A DNA stretch of 7,610 bases from Deinococcus sp. (lineage in GTDB: Bacteria; Deinococcota; Deinococci; Deinococcales; Deinococcaceae): positions 1,825 to 9,434 of the forward strand of contig JAGLBF010000096.1 in assembly GCA_018260375.1 (NCBI GenBank), read 5' to 3'. Made by a program: the position numbers and the translations under genes. A model generated the notes under the pieces. The model was not told the DNA's origin. It ran no database searches and was given only the letters and a program-made list of their open reading frames with translations. This document shows, piece after piece, positions 1 to 6,555 of this stretch. Positions within the stretch are counted from its first letter, which is position 1. Every line of letters starts with the position of its first letter.

Positions 1-1944
1 CTTAGTCTCTTGGGTTTCAAGTTGAGCTTCGGCACGGGTTTTGGGTTTGATTTCGCCGCTGTGCAGGTCTACCAGGCGCTCAGGCATCAGTATCAGGGCG
101 CTGTTGGGGGGCAGGTTAAGGCGCAGGTGGTGGGTTTGGCCCTGTAAGCCTTCGTCATGGGCGCTGAGATCAGGTTGCTGAGTACCAAAGCCGCCATACT
201 CGCCCGCATCGGTGTTGATCATGAGGCGGTACTTGCCGCCTTCGGGTACGCCCACGCGGTAATCTTCGCGGTATACGGGGGTAAAGTTAAGCACCACCAA
301 CATCCACTCCTCGCTGCCTGGGTCGCGGCGCAAGTAGGCGTACACGCTGTTGGCAGCGTCATCGGCCTGTACCCACAGCAAACCCTCTGGGTGCGAGTCG
401 CCTACGTGCAAGGCGGGGTGGTGGCGGTACAGCTGATTGAGGTCGCGCAGCAGCAGCAGCACGCCACGGTGATCTTTTTGCTCAGCCAGGTACCAGGGCA
501 GGGCTACGTCATGGTTCCACTCAGCGTCCTGGGCAAAGTCTTGGCCCATGAACAGTAACTTTTTGCCTGGCGTTGTCCACATATAGGCATAAAAGTTGCG
601 CAGCGCCGCCAGTTGGGCATAACGGTCACCTGCCATTTTGTTGAGCATGCTCTTTTTAAGGTGTACTACTTCGTCATGCGATATAGGCAGTATATATTTT
701 TCAGCGGTGCGGTACATATTATAAAATGTAATTTTTTGGTGATAATTTGAGCGGAAAAGTGGGTCTTCATGGATATACGCCAGGCTGTCATTCATCCAGC
801 CCATCGCCCACTTGTAGTGAAATCCTAAACCAAAAGGTACAGGGGCTGTTACACCTGGAAAGTCACTGCTTTCTTCGGCAATCATGATAGCTCCAGGTAC
901 TTCGTTGGTCACTACTTCATTCAGCCGCTTAATAAAGGCAATGGCTTCTAGGTTTTCATTGCCGCCGTAAATATTGGGCACCCAATCGGTACGCGAAAAG
1001 TCGAGAAAGAGTATAGACGCCACCGCATCAACCCGCAGGCCGTCAATGTGGTAGTCCTCTAGCCAGTGCAGCGCCGAGCCGATAAGAAACATCTGCACTT
1101 CGTTGCGCCCGTAGTCAAAGATATTGGTGTTCCAGTCATTGTGATAGCCCTTACGCGGGTCGGCATACTCGTACAGCGGCCCACCATCAAAGTTGACGAG
1201 GCCGTGCGAGTCAACGGGGAAATGTCCTGGCACCCAGTCAAGCAGCACGCCAATGCCTTTGCTGTGCAGGTGGTCAACCAGATACTTGAAGTCATCGGGC
1301 GTGCCAAAGCGCGAGCTAGGTGCGTAGTAGCCTGTGACCTGATAGCCCCAGGAGCCGTCAAAGGGGTGCTCCATAACGCCCAGCAGTTCAACGTGGGTAT
1401 AGCCCATCCAGGTGACATATTCAGCAAGGCGGTGGGCGATGTCTTTGTAGTTCATGTACCAGTTGTCAAGGCCGCGTGCCCAGGAACCCAAATGCACCTC
1501 ATAGATGCTGATGGGGCGCTCTGGCGACTGGTCACGACCCTGCATCCAGGCCTGGTCATGCCACACAAAGTTGCTTTGCCACACCACGCTGGCGGTGTTG
1601 GGGCGCATTTCGGCAAACTGCATGTAGGGGTCAGCCTTTTGTATAGTCTGACCGCTCGCGCCCGTGATATTGAACTTATACATCTGGCCCACCTGTGCTC
1701 CGGGCACAAAAGTAGACCAAAAGCCCAGATCCAGCCGCGTAAGGGGGTTGTCAAACCCGTTCCAGCCATTAAAATCGCCTACCACGCTGACATGATGGGC
1801 ATTGGGCGCCCATACCGCAAAGCGCACGCCTGCAACGCCCTGCTCGGTCATAGGATGTGCGCCAAGAAGCTCGTCAGGGCGTACCAGGTCGGCAGTGGTG
1901 AGTTTTTGCAGGTACTCGTGACTCAGCGGTAGAGGAGTAGTCAT
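1..1944 (-). CDS. glgB: 1,4-alpha-glucan branching enzyme, partial at its 3' end
   Basis: Makes alpha-1,6 branches in glycogen by cutting an alpha-1,4 glucan and re-attaching the piece (family GH13 with CBM48). The frame is open for 648 codons from the ATG at 1944 to the left edge, with no stop, so the C-terminus lies outside. CBM48 spans about residues 20-130 (WAPNA at 45-49, GDFNGW at 56-61). The catalytic barrel follows, with region I LLDWVPGHF (D236), GLRVDAVAS with nucleophile D306 and R304, AEESSDFPGV with acid/base E357, and ISHDEVVH with H423 and D424. The C-terminal beta domain ends near residue 620. Most of the N1 module found in E. coli GlgB is absent, as in shorter deinococcal and Thermus forms. 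Residues 623-648 are a polar, charged tail beyond the usual end. The start is supported by a -10 box seven bases upstream. GC falls to about 43% between roughly 541 and 960. Family assignment is very secure. Confidence 0.97.
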   Translation of the reverse strand, partial: MTTPLPLSHEYLQKLTTADLVRPDELLGAHPMTEQGVAGVRFAVWAPNAHHVSVVGDFNGWNGFDNPLTRLDLGFWSTFVPGAQVGQMYKFNITGASGQTIQKADPYMQFAEMRPNTASVVWQSNFVWHDQAWMQGRDQSPERPISIYEVHLGSWARGLDNWYMNYKDIAHRLAEYVTWMGYTHVELLGVMEHPFDGSWGYQVTGYYAPSSRFGTPDDFKYLVDHLHSKGIGVLLDWVPGHFPVDSHGLVNFDGGPLYEYADPRKGYHNDWNTNIFDYGRNEVQMFLIGSALHWLEDYHIDGLRVDAVASILFLDFSRTDWVPNIYGGNENLEAIAFIKRLNEVVTNEVPGAIMIAEESSDFPGVTAPVPFGLGFHYKWAMGWMNDSLAYIHEDPLFRSNYHQKITFYNMYRTAEKYILPISHDEVVHLKKSMLNKMAGDRYAQLAALRNFYAYMWTTPGKKLLFMGQDFAQDAEWNHDVALPWYLAEQKDHRGVLLLLRDLNQLYRHHPALHVGDSHPEGLLWVQADDAANSVYAYLRRDPGSEEWMLVVLNFTPVYREDYRVGVPEGGKYRLMINTDAGEYGGFGTQQPDLSAHDEGLQGQTHHLRLNLPPNSALILMPERLVDLHSGEIKPKTRAEAQLETQETK

Positions 1945-1951
1945 ACCCCAC

Positions 1952-1957
1952 AGTTTA
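1952..1957 (-). promoter_or_regulatory. -10 box of glgB, leaderless type
   Basis: Read on the minus strand, TAAACT lies 7 nt before the glgB ATG, so transcription would begin at or within a few bases of the start codon. The bases between (GTGGGGT) contain GGGG, but too close to the ATG to act as a ribosome-binding site. No convincing -35 hexamer is visible 16-18 nt upstream. Inferred from position and from the same arrangement at the other four genes. Confidence 0.6.
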
Positions 1958-2073
1958 GCGTGATACGGGGTCATAAGTCCTTACGGCGTGTTGAGCAGGG
2001 CTTAAGGAGGCACAAAAGGAGTGGGCGGGCTCACTGGTGTATATGAAGATTTGCCGGGTGTGCAGGGGGTGGG

Positions 2074-2102
2074 GGTCACCGCGTAAAGTGACCGCTCACC
2101 GC
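2074..2102. promoter_or_regulatory. candidate operator: dyad plus 20-bp-phased direct repeat
   Basis: GGTCAC (2074-2079) and GTGACC (2088-2093) form a perfect 6-bp inverted repeat with an 8-bp spacer. TCACCGC occurs at 2076-2082 and again at 2096-2102, exactly 20 bp (about two helical turns) apart. The dyad centre is about 55 bp upstream of the aat -10 box, a position typical of an activator site. No regulator can be named. Confidence 0.35.
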
Positions 2103-2137
2103 CAAAAAGCTGATACGGCCAGCTCATCGCCCCGTTC

Positions 2138-2143
2138 TATACT
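2138..2143 (+). promoter_or_regulatory. -10 box of aat, nearly leaderless
   Basis: TATACT, a near-perfect -10 hexamer, ends 10 nt before the ATG at 2154. A start site 6-8 nt downstream would leave a leader of only a few bases. No -35 match or ribosome-binding site is seen. This box is the main reason for rejecting longer N-terminal starts at 2037 or 2043, which would place the promoter inside the gene. Confidence 0.6.
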
Positions 2144-2153
2144 GTGTCACGCC

Positions 2154-2747
2154 ATGCCCACCGCCCTTGCTTTTCTCAACCACCCTGACCCGCTGACCCG
2201 CGAGGTGGCGCGTGGTTATGCAGGTGGGGCCTTTTTGATGGATAACGGTGACGGCTTGCAGTGGTACGAAACCCGCCGCCGTGCGCTTGTGCCGCTGGGT
2301 GAATCGCTGCATATACCGCGCAGCCTGCACAAGCAACTCAGCCGCTTTGACACCCGCATCAACCACGATTTTGCCGGCGTGCTGGCAGGCTGCCGTGACC
2401 GGGAAGAAACCTGGATCAGTGACGAACTGGCCGACCTTTACCTTCACCTGCATTCACACGGCCTGGTGCACAGTTTTGAAACCTATCAAGGTGGCGTGCT
2501 GGCGGGCGGCGTTCTGGGCTTGGTGTTGGGCGGGGCTTTTATAGGCGAAACCATGTTTCACGCCATAACCCACGGTAGCAAAGTGGCGCTGGTACGTCTC
2601 TCGCAGCACCTCAGCGTCCGGGGCTTTAGCGTGTTTGACGCTCAGATACAAAACCCCCACCTCGCCCGTTTTGGCACCACCGAAGTGTCGGCTGCCCAGT
2701 ACCGCAAACGCCTGCAAGTGGCGCTGGGGCAGGATGTGACCTGGTGA
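2154..2747 (+). CDS. aat: leucyl/phenylalanyl-tRNA-protein transferase, short form
   Basis: Transfers Leu or Phe from aminoacyl-tRNA to proteins with N-terminal Arg or Lys, marking them for ClpS/ClpAP degradation (bacterial N-degron pathway, cytoplasm). The product is 197 residues; the E. coli enzyme is 234. Visible family blocks are YAGGAF (22-27), RSLHKQL (56-62), C80 followed by ETWIS (85-89), LHSHGLVHSFE (99-109), the glycine-rich AGG...GLVLGGAFIGETMF (117-135), SKVAL (142-146) and FDAQ...HLARFG (161-174). E132 and D162 align with the catalytic-site Glu156 and Asp186 of E. coli. The FPWF block, whose Trp49 helps hold the substrate in E. coli, reads FLMD here, and the LIDCQ cysteine is Ala163. 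I recall similar short FLM forms in cyanobacteria and Deinococcus, so this is probably a subtype and not decay. The gene is divergent from glgB and apparently monocistronic. Confidence 0.92.
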   Translation: MPTALAFLNHPDPLTREVARGYAGGAFLMDNGDGLQWYETRRRALVPLGESLHIPRSLHKQLSRFDTRINHDFAGVLAGCRDREETWISDELADLYLHLHSHGLVHSFETYQGGVLAGGVLGLVLGGAFIGETMFHAITHGSKVALVRLSQHLSVRGFSVFDAQIQNPHLARFGTTEVSAAQYRKRLQVALGQDVTW

Positions 2748-2977
2748 TTGCTTCACTTGCTACAGCAAAAGAGGCGCCGCTCTTAGCCACCGCCAAACGT
2801 GTACTGTGTTTTACGCCTGGTTCTACGCCCGCTGGCCTTCTTTATATCTTCAACAAGGTTCAAGCCGCAGTCTGTAGGATGTGCCGCTTAAACGCCCGCA
2901 GAGGTTGAACGGCGCAGCCTTCCACCTTCTCCATACATTTCCGCTCACCCCTTCGCCGTTTGGCGTACCCTTAGCGC
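2748..2977. other. aat-serA intergenic region, no gene found
   Basis: This 230-bp gap has no credible open frame or RNA gene. It contains a short palindrome, AAGAG/CTCTT (2769-2784), with no T-run after it, and a distant inverted pair GTTCAA (2858-2863) / TTGAAC (2905-2910). The serA -10 box sits at its right end. The rest is unexplained and long for a leaderless downstream gene, so it could contain regulator sites for serA. Confidence 0.5.
2966..2971 (+). promoter_or_regulatory. -10 box of serA, leaderless type
   Basis: TACCCT fits TANNNT and ends 6 nt before the ATG at 2978, which puts the expected transcription start on the A of the start codon. There is no Shine-Dalgarno sequence upstream. 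The -35 region is poor. Confidence 0.5.
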
Positions 2978-4582
2978 ATGACGGCCACACCATTGAGAGT
3001 ACTGATTTGCGACGAGATGAACCCGGGCAACCTGGAGCACGCAGGTTTTGTTATTGACTATCAGGGCAATTTGCCCCGCGAGGAAATACTGCGGCGCTTG
3101 CCCGACTATGACGCGCTGATTACCCGCAGCCGCACCAAGGTAGACCGCGAGCTGATTGACGCGGCGGGAGAGCACCTTAAGGTCATTGGGCGCGGCGGTG
3201 TGGGGGTGGACAATATTGACCTAGAGTACGCCAGTTTGCGCGGCCTGCTGGTGCTTAACGCTCCCGAAAGCAACAACGTCTCTGCTGCTGAGCTGGCTAT
3301 CATGCACCTGATGGCGGCGGCACGCGGGCTGATCCGCAGCGACACCAAAACCCGTGCGGGTGAGTGGGACAGAAAATTTTTAGGCATAGAGCTCAAGGAC
3401 AAGACGCTGGGCATTGTGGGTCTGGGGCGCATCGGCAGCATCGTAGCTGACCGTGCCCAGGGCCTGCGGATGAAGGTCATGGCCTATGACCCCCACGTTC
3501 CCGACAGTAAATTTGAACGTGCTGGCGTAGCCCGCGCCGGCACCCTAGACGACTTGCTGGCCCAGGCTGACGCGCTCACCGTACATACCCCCCTCACCGA
3601 CGAGACGCGCGGCATGATTGCGGCCCCCGAACTCGCCAGGCTGAGGCCAGGTGCTATTGTGGTCAATGCGGCGCGGGGCGGTATCATTGACGAGCAGGCG
3701 CTGGTAGACGCGCTCAACAGCGGTCACCTGCTGGCGGCTGGGGTAGATGTGTTTGTAGATGAGCCGCCCACTCCTGAACACATCTTTTTGCAGGCCAAAA
3801 ACTTGGCCATCACCGCTCACCTGGGAGCCAATACTGTTGAGGCGCAAGAACGGGTGGGGGCAGAGATTGTTGACCGCGTATTGGCGGCCCTTCAAGGTGA
3901 CGTCAGCAAAGGTGCGGTCAACGCCCCCGCGCTAGACGCCAAAACATCGGAACTGCTCGGCGGCTACCTTGCTGTGGGTGAAAAGCTGGGGCGCATTCTC
4001 AGCCAGCTTTTGCCAGGGGCCAGCGACCTAGAGCTGACCTTTAGAGGCACCTTTCCTGCCGACCCCGCGCCCGTAGTGACCAGTGTGCTGGTAGGTTACC
4101 TGGCAGGCAGCACCGATCACCACCCCAACATGATCAACGCCCGCGCCCTAGCCCGCGAGCGCGGCATCAGCGTAGCGGTGCGCGAGCAGCAAGACAGCCC
4201 CGATTACCAGAGTGAAATTATTGTCACCGCCACTCAGCAAGTCCGCAGTGAAGAAGGCACCCGCAACCGCGTGCGTACGGTGGGTGGTACGGTGTTTGGC
4301 AAGTCGCCGCGCCTCACCCGCCTGCGCGATTACCGCGTAGAGCTTGAACCGGAAGGCTACATTCTGATTGCCAGCAACGAAGACAAACCTGGAGCCGTTG
4401 CCAAGCTCAGCAACCTGCTGGGTACCTGGGGCATTAACATCGCTGGCATGGCTCTGGGACGTGCCCAGAAGGGAGGCCAGGCCCTCTTTACCCTGACATT
4501 AGACGACACATTGACCCCCGAACAACTGGAAGCCGTGCGCGCCCTAGATGTGATTGAGAGTGCGTATCTGGTTAAAGCGTAA
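2978..4582 (+). CDS. serA: D-3-phosphoglycerate dehydrogenase with C-terminal ACT domain
   Basis: Oxidises 3-phosphoglycerate to 3-phosphohydroxypyruvate with NAD+, the committed step of serine synthesis. The product is 534 residues, the length of the long (type I) enzymes with an intervening domain and an ACT domain. The split substrate domain and Rossmann domain occupy residues 5-315. The nucleotide site is GLGRIG (148-153) with D171 at the end of the second strand, favouring NAD. The catalytic triad is R233 (NAARGGIIDE), E262 (VDVFVDEPP) and H281 (AHLGANTVEAQ). The usual Pro before this histidine is Ala. The allosteric substrate-binding domain is about 320-450, and the ACT domain about 460-534 (NEDKPGAVAKLSNLLG, then NIAGMALGR), the site of serine feedback in several relatives. 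Starting at the ATG at 2978 gives the expected N-terminus and fits the -10 box. The gene shows strong NTA-before-G codon context. Identification is secure. Confidence 0.97.
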   Translation: MTATPLRVLICDEMNPGNLEHAGFVIDYQGNLPREEILRRLPDYDALITRSRTKVDRELIDAAGEHLKVIGRGGVGVDNIDLEYASLRGLLVLNAPESNNVSAAELAIMHLMAAARGLIRSDTKTRAGEWDRKFLGIELKDKTLGIVGLGRIGSIVADRAQGLRMKVMAYDPHVPDSKFERAGVARAGTLDDLLAQADALTVHTPLTDETRGMIAAPELARLRPGAIVVNAARGGIIDEQALVDALNSGHLLAAGVDVFVDEPPTPEHIFLQAKNLAITAHLGANTVEAQERVGAEIVDRVLAALQGDVSKGAVNAPALDAKTSELLGGYLAVGEKLGRILSQLLPGASDLELTFRGTFPADPAPVVTSVLVGYLAGSTDHHPNMINARALARERGISVAVREQQDSPDYQSEIIVTATQQVRSEEGTRNRVRTVGGTVFGKSPRLTRLRDYRVELEPEGYILIASNEDKPGAVAKLSNLLGTWGINIAGMALGRAQKGGQALFTLTLDDTLTPEQLEAVRALDVIESAYLVKA

Positions 4583-4592
4583 AAGCGGGCAG

Positions 4593-4639
4593 AGGGCAAG
4601 CCAGCGCAGTCCGTAGTACGTTCTTTTTGCCCTTGCCCT
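4593..4639 (+). terminator. possible serA terminator hairpin
   Basis: AGGGCAAG (4593-4600) pairs perfectly with CTTGCCCT (4632-4639) eleven bases after the serA stop codon. The loop is 31 nt and no T-run follows the right arm, so this is not a classic intrinsic terminator. It may instead be a processing or decay-blocking stem. Confidence 0.3.
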
Positions 4640-4683
4640 GTACTGACCACGAACGGCTGAATACCCTGCGCCATACAAATCCC

Positions 4684-4711
4684 CTGACCTTGCCCGCCGC
4701 TGCGCTAAGCT
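4684..4711 (+). promoter_or_regulatory. promoter of maeA, leaderless type
   Basis: TAAGCT (4706-4711) lies 7 nt before the ATG at 4719. CTGACC (4684-4689) matches four of six bases of the TTGACA -35 consensus with a 16-bp spacer, the best -35 candidate among the five genes. No Shine-Dalgarno sequence is present. Confidence 0.55.
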
Positions 4712-4718
4712 CTGGCTT

Positions 4719-6479
4719 ATGGCACGTACTTCCCGTTATTACGATGTGTTGCGCGACGCGCAGGGTCAGCGCTACATCAGCGTTAAGGTTACTGGTTTTT
4801 CTCTTTTGCACATTCCGCTGCTCAACAAGTCCACGGCCTTTTCTCTGGAAGAAAAGCAGCGCCTGGGCCTAGAGGGGTTGGTGCCGCCGCACAGTTCTAC
4901 TTTTGAAGAGCAAAAAGAGCGCACTTACCGTAGCTACCAGCGCCACACGAGTGATATAGAGAAACACGAGTTTTTGCGTGCCCTTCAAGACCGCAATGAG
5001 GTGCTGTTTTACGGCATGCTTGAAGACCACCTAGAAGAAATGCTGCCTATCATCTATACCCCTACGGTGGGCGAGGCGGTACGCGACTTTTCGAGCAGAT
5101 ACCGCTACCCGCGCGGTTTGGTGGTCAGCACCCAGGACGTAGAGCACATAGAGACGCTGCTTGACAACGTGCCGCTCAATGACGTGTGGATGATAGTCGC
5201 CACCGATTCCAGCGCTATTTTGGGCATTGGCGACCAGGGGTTTGGCGGCATGGCGATCAGCATCGGCAAGCTGAGCTTGTATACGGCAGCGGGCGGCGTA
5301 GGCCCTGACAAAACGTTGCCCGTTGAGCTTGATGTCGGTACTAACCGCGCTGACCTGCTCAGCGACCCTCTGTACCTCGGTGCCCACCACAAGCGCCTGA
5401 TGGGGGCCGAGTATGATGAGTTTTTAGACCGCTTTGTTGAGGCCGTGGCGGCGCGTTATCCCCGGGTGATTATTCAGTGGGAAGACTTTGCACGCGGCAC
5501 CGCTTTTCATGTGCTTAACCGCTACCGCAAGGTGATTCCCAGCTTTAATGACGACATTCAGGGTACAGGTGCTATGGCGCTAGCGGGCATGATCAGCGCG
5601 GCGCGGCTTAAGGGTGAAAAGCTCACCGACCAGGTGTTTGTGGTGGTGGGCGCGGGCGCGGGCGGCATAGGTGTGGCGAGTATGCTCCGTTCTGGCCTCA
5701 TCCGTGCGGGCCTGACCCCTACCGAAGCCGCCGCCAAAGTCTTTGTGATAGACCGTGACGGCCTGCTGATGCACGGGCAAAGCCTAGAAGACCACCAGCT
5801 CAGCTTTGCCAAGACCCCTGCTGATATTGCGGGCTGGCAATTGAGCGCTCAGGGAGACGAGGCACAGCATTCTGGGTCACAGTGGCCCACTTTGGTCGAA
5901 ACCGTGCGCGGCTCAGGGGCCACTGCCCTTCTTGGCCTGACGGGTGTGCCAGGACTCTTTACCCAGGAGGTGGTAGAAGCGCTGCATGCCAATACCACTC
6001 GCCCCATTGTCTTTCCGCTGAGCAACCCCACCAGCAACGTCGAAGCCCAGCCCGCTGACATTATTCGCTGGACAAAAGGACAGGCGATTGTCGCGGCGGG
6101 CAGCCCCTTTGCGCCTGTAGACTACGCGGGCCACAGCTACCTTGTGGGACAGGGCAACAACGCCTTTATTTTTCCTGGCCTGGGTTTTGGGGCCGTTGTC
6201 AGCCGCGCGCGCGAAATCACCGACGCCATGATTATGGTCGCCGCCGAAACCCTCGCAGACGAAACTTTGCAGTACGGCGAGCGGGTCTATCCGCCTATCT
6301 CCGAACTGCGGCGCGTGTCGGTAAAGGTGGCGGTGCGCGTGGCGCGGCAAGCCATTATTGAGGGCGTTGCTGCTGAACGCCGCGTGCGTACCCTGAATGA
6401 CGAGCAACTACATGCCTTTGTAGAGAGTCAATTCTGGCTGCCCAGATACTTGCCGCTGCGACTAGAAGGGCAGGAGTAA
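4719..6479 (+). CDS. maeA: NAD-type malic enzyme (malate to pyruvate, CO2 and NADH)
   Basis: Oxidative decarboxylation of malate to pyruvate, linking the TCA cycle to pyruvate pools. The product is 586 residues; E. coli MaeA (SfcA) is about 565. The N-terminal malic domain contains PLLNKSTAF (33-41), FYGMLEDHLEEMLPIIYTPTVGEA (97-120) with catalytic Y113, and GGMAISIGKL (176-185) with catalytic K184. Metal ligands are E255 and D256 (WEDF) and D279 (FNDDIQG). The NAD-binding domain has VGAGAGGIG (310-318), VFVIDRDGLL (341-350), PLSNPTS (433-439) and NNAFIFPG (480-487). The acidic residue in VIDRDG and the close match to the E. coli NAD enzyme favour NAD over NADP, though this is not proven. The lysine loop reads GMAIS where most relatives have GMGIP. 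The start is set by the -10 box and the family N-terminus. It is followed by a 76-bp gap to purU. Confidence 0.96.
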   Translation: MARTSRYYDVLRDAQGQRYISVKVTGFSLLHIPLLNKSTAFSLEEKQRLGLEGLVPPHSSTFEEQKERTYRSYQRHTSDIEKHEFLRALQDRNEVLFYGMLEDHLEEMLPIIYTPTVGEAVRDFSSRYRYPRGLVVSTQDVEHIETLLDNVPLNDVWMIVATDSSAILGIGDQGFGGMAISIGKLSLYTAAGGVGPDKTLPVELDVGTNRADLLSDPLYLGAHHKRLMGAEYDEFLDRFVEAVAARYPRVIIQWEDFARGTAFHVLNRYRKVIPSFNDDIQGTGAMALAGMISAARLKGEKLTDQVFVVVGAGAGGIGVASMLRSGLIRAGLTPTEAAAKVFVIDRDGLLMHGQSLEDHQLSFAKTPADIAGWQLSAQGDEAQHSGSQWPTLVETVRGSGATALLGLTGVPGLFTQEVVEALHANTTRPIVFPLSNPTSNVEAQPADIIRWTKGQAIVAAGSPFAPVDYAGHSYLVGQGNNAFIFPGLGFGAVVSRAREITDAMIMVAAETLADETLQYGERVYPPISELRRVSVKVAVRVARQAIIEGVAAERRVRTLNDEQLHAFVESQFWLPRYLPLRLEGQE

Positions 6480-6491
6480 GCAGAGCGCAAA

Positions 6492-6516
6492 GGGAGCTCA
6501 TACTCCTGAGCAGCCC
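6492..6516 (+). terminator. possible maeA terminator hairpin
   Basis: GCTCA (6496-6500) pairs with TGAGC (6507-6511) around a 6-nt loop. After a small internal loop, GGG (6492-6494) can pair with CCC (6514-6516). It lies 12 bases after the maeA stop codon. No T-run follows, so termination is uncertain. Confidence 0.28.
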
Positions 6517-6542
6517 AAATGCTCTCACAAGCTCCACCCTTA

Positions 6543-6548
6543 TATACT
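6543..6548 (+). promoter_or_regulatory. -10 box of purU, leaderless type
   Basis: TATACT, identical to the aat box, ends 7 nt before the purU ATG at 6556. The bases between (GCCCTCT) hold no ribosome-binding site. No good -35 is visible at 16-18 bp. Confidence 0.6.
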
Positions 6549-6555
6549 GCCCTCT

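Larger units (their letters stand above)
1945..2153. other. divergent intergenic control region between glgB and aat
   Basis: This 209-bp gap separates two divergent genes and holds a -10 box for each. Between them lie a perfect dyad (2074-2093), a TCACCGC direct repeat and two purine-rich Shine-Dalgarno-like runs (2004-2010 and 2016-2021) that serve no recognised gene. No RNA gene or conserved protein is visible. The two promoters are about 180 bp apart, close enough for one bound regulator to affect both, but that is inference. Confidence 0.6.

Noticed and set aside
157..558. 133-codon plus-strand open frame
   Set aside because: Antisense to the GlgB C-terminal domain, with no family features.
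1066..1932. Long open frame (288 codons) on the plus strand across glgB
   Set aside because: It lies antisense to the conserved GlgB catalytic domain, has no recognisable motif, and is explained by codon-position bias on the opposite strand.
2037..2153. Upstream starts for aat (GTG 2037 or ATG 2043), giving a 236-residue protein with a CxxC near its N-terminus
   Set aside because: The added residues do not resemble the E. coli Aat N-terminus, the extension would contain the TATACT promoter box, and no ribosome-binding site is at a usable distance.
1945..2153. Deinococcal radiation/desiccation response motif (long TTATG-type palindrome)
   Set aside because: I looked for it in the intergenic regions and found no matching palindrome.
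2769..2784. AAGAG/CTCTT palindrome after aat as a terminator
   Set aside because: A five-pair stem with no T-run; too weak to call.
5913..6407. 164-codon minus-strand open frame inside maeA
   Set aside because: Antisense to conserved malic enzyme motifs. The His/Ala/Gly-rich product is typical of a mirrored frame. The same applies to the 148-codon frame at 6820-7266 inside purU.
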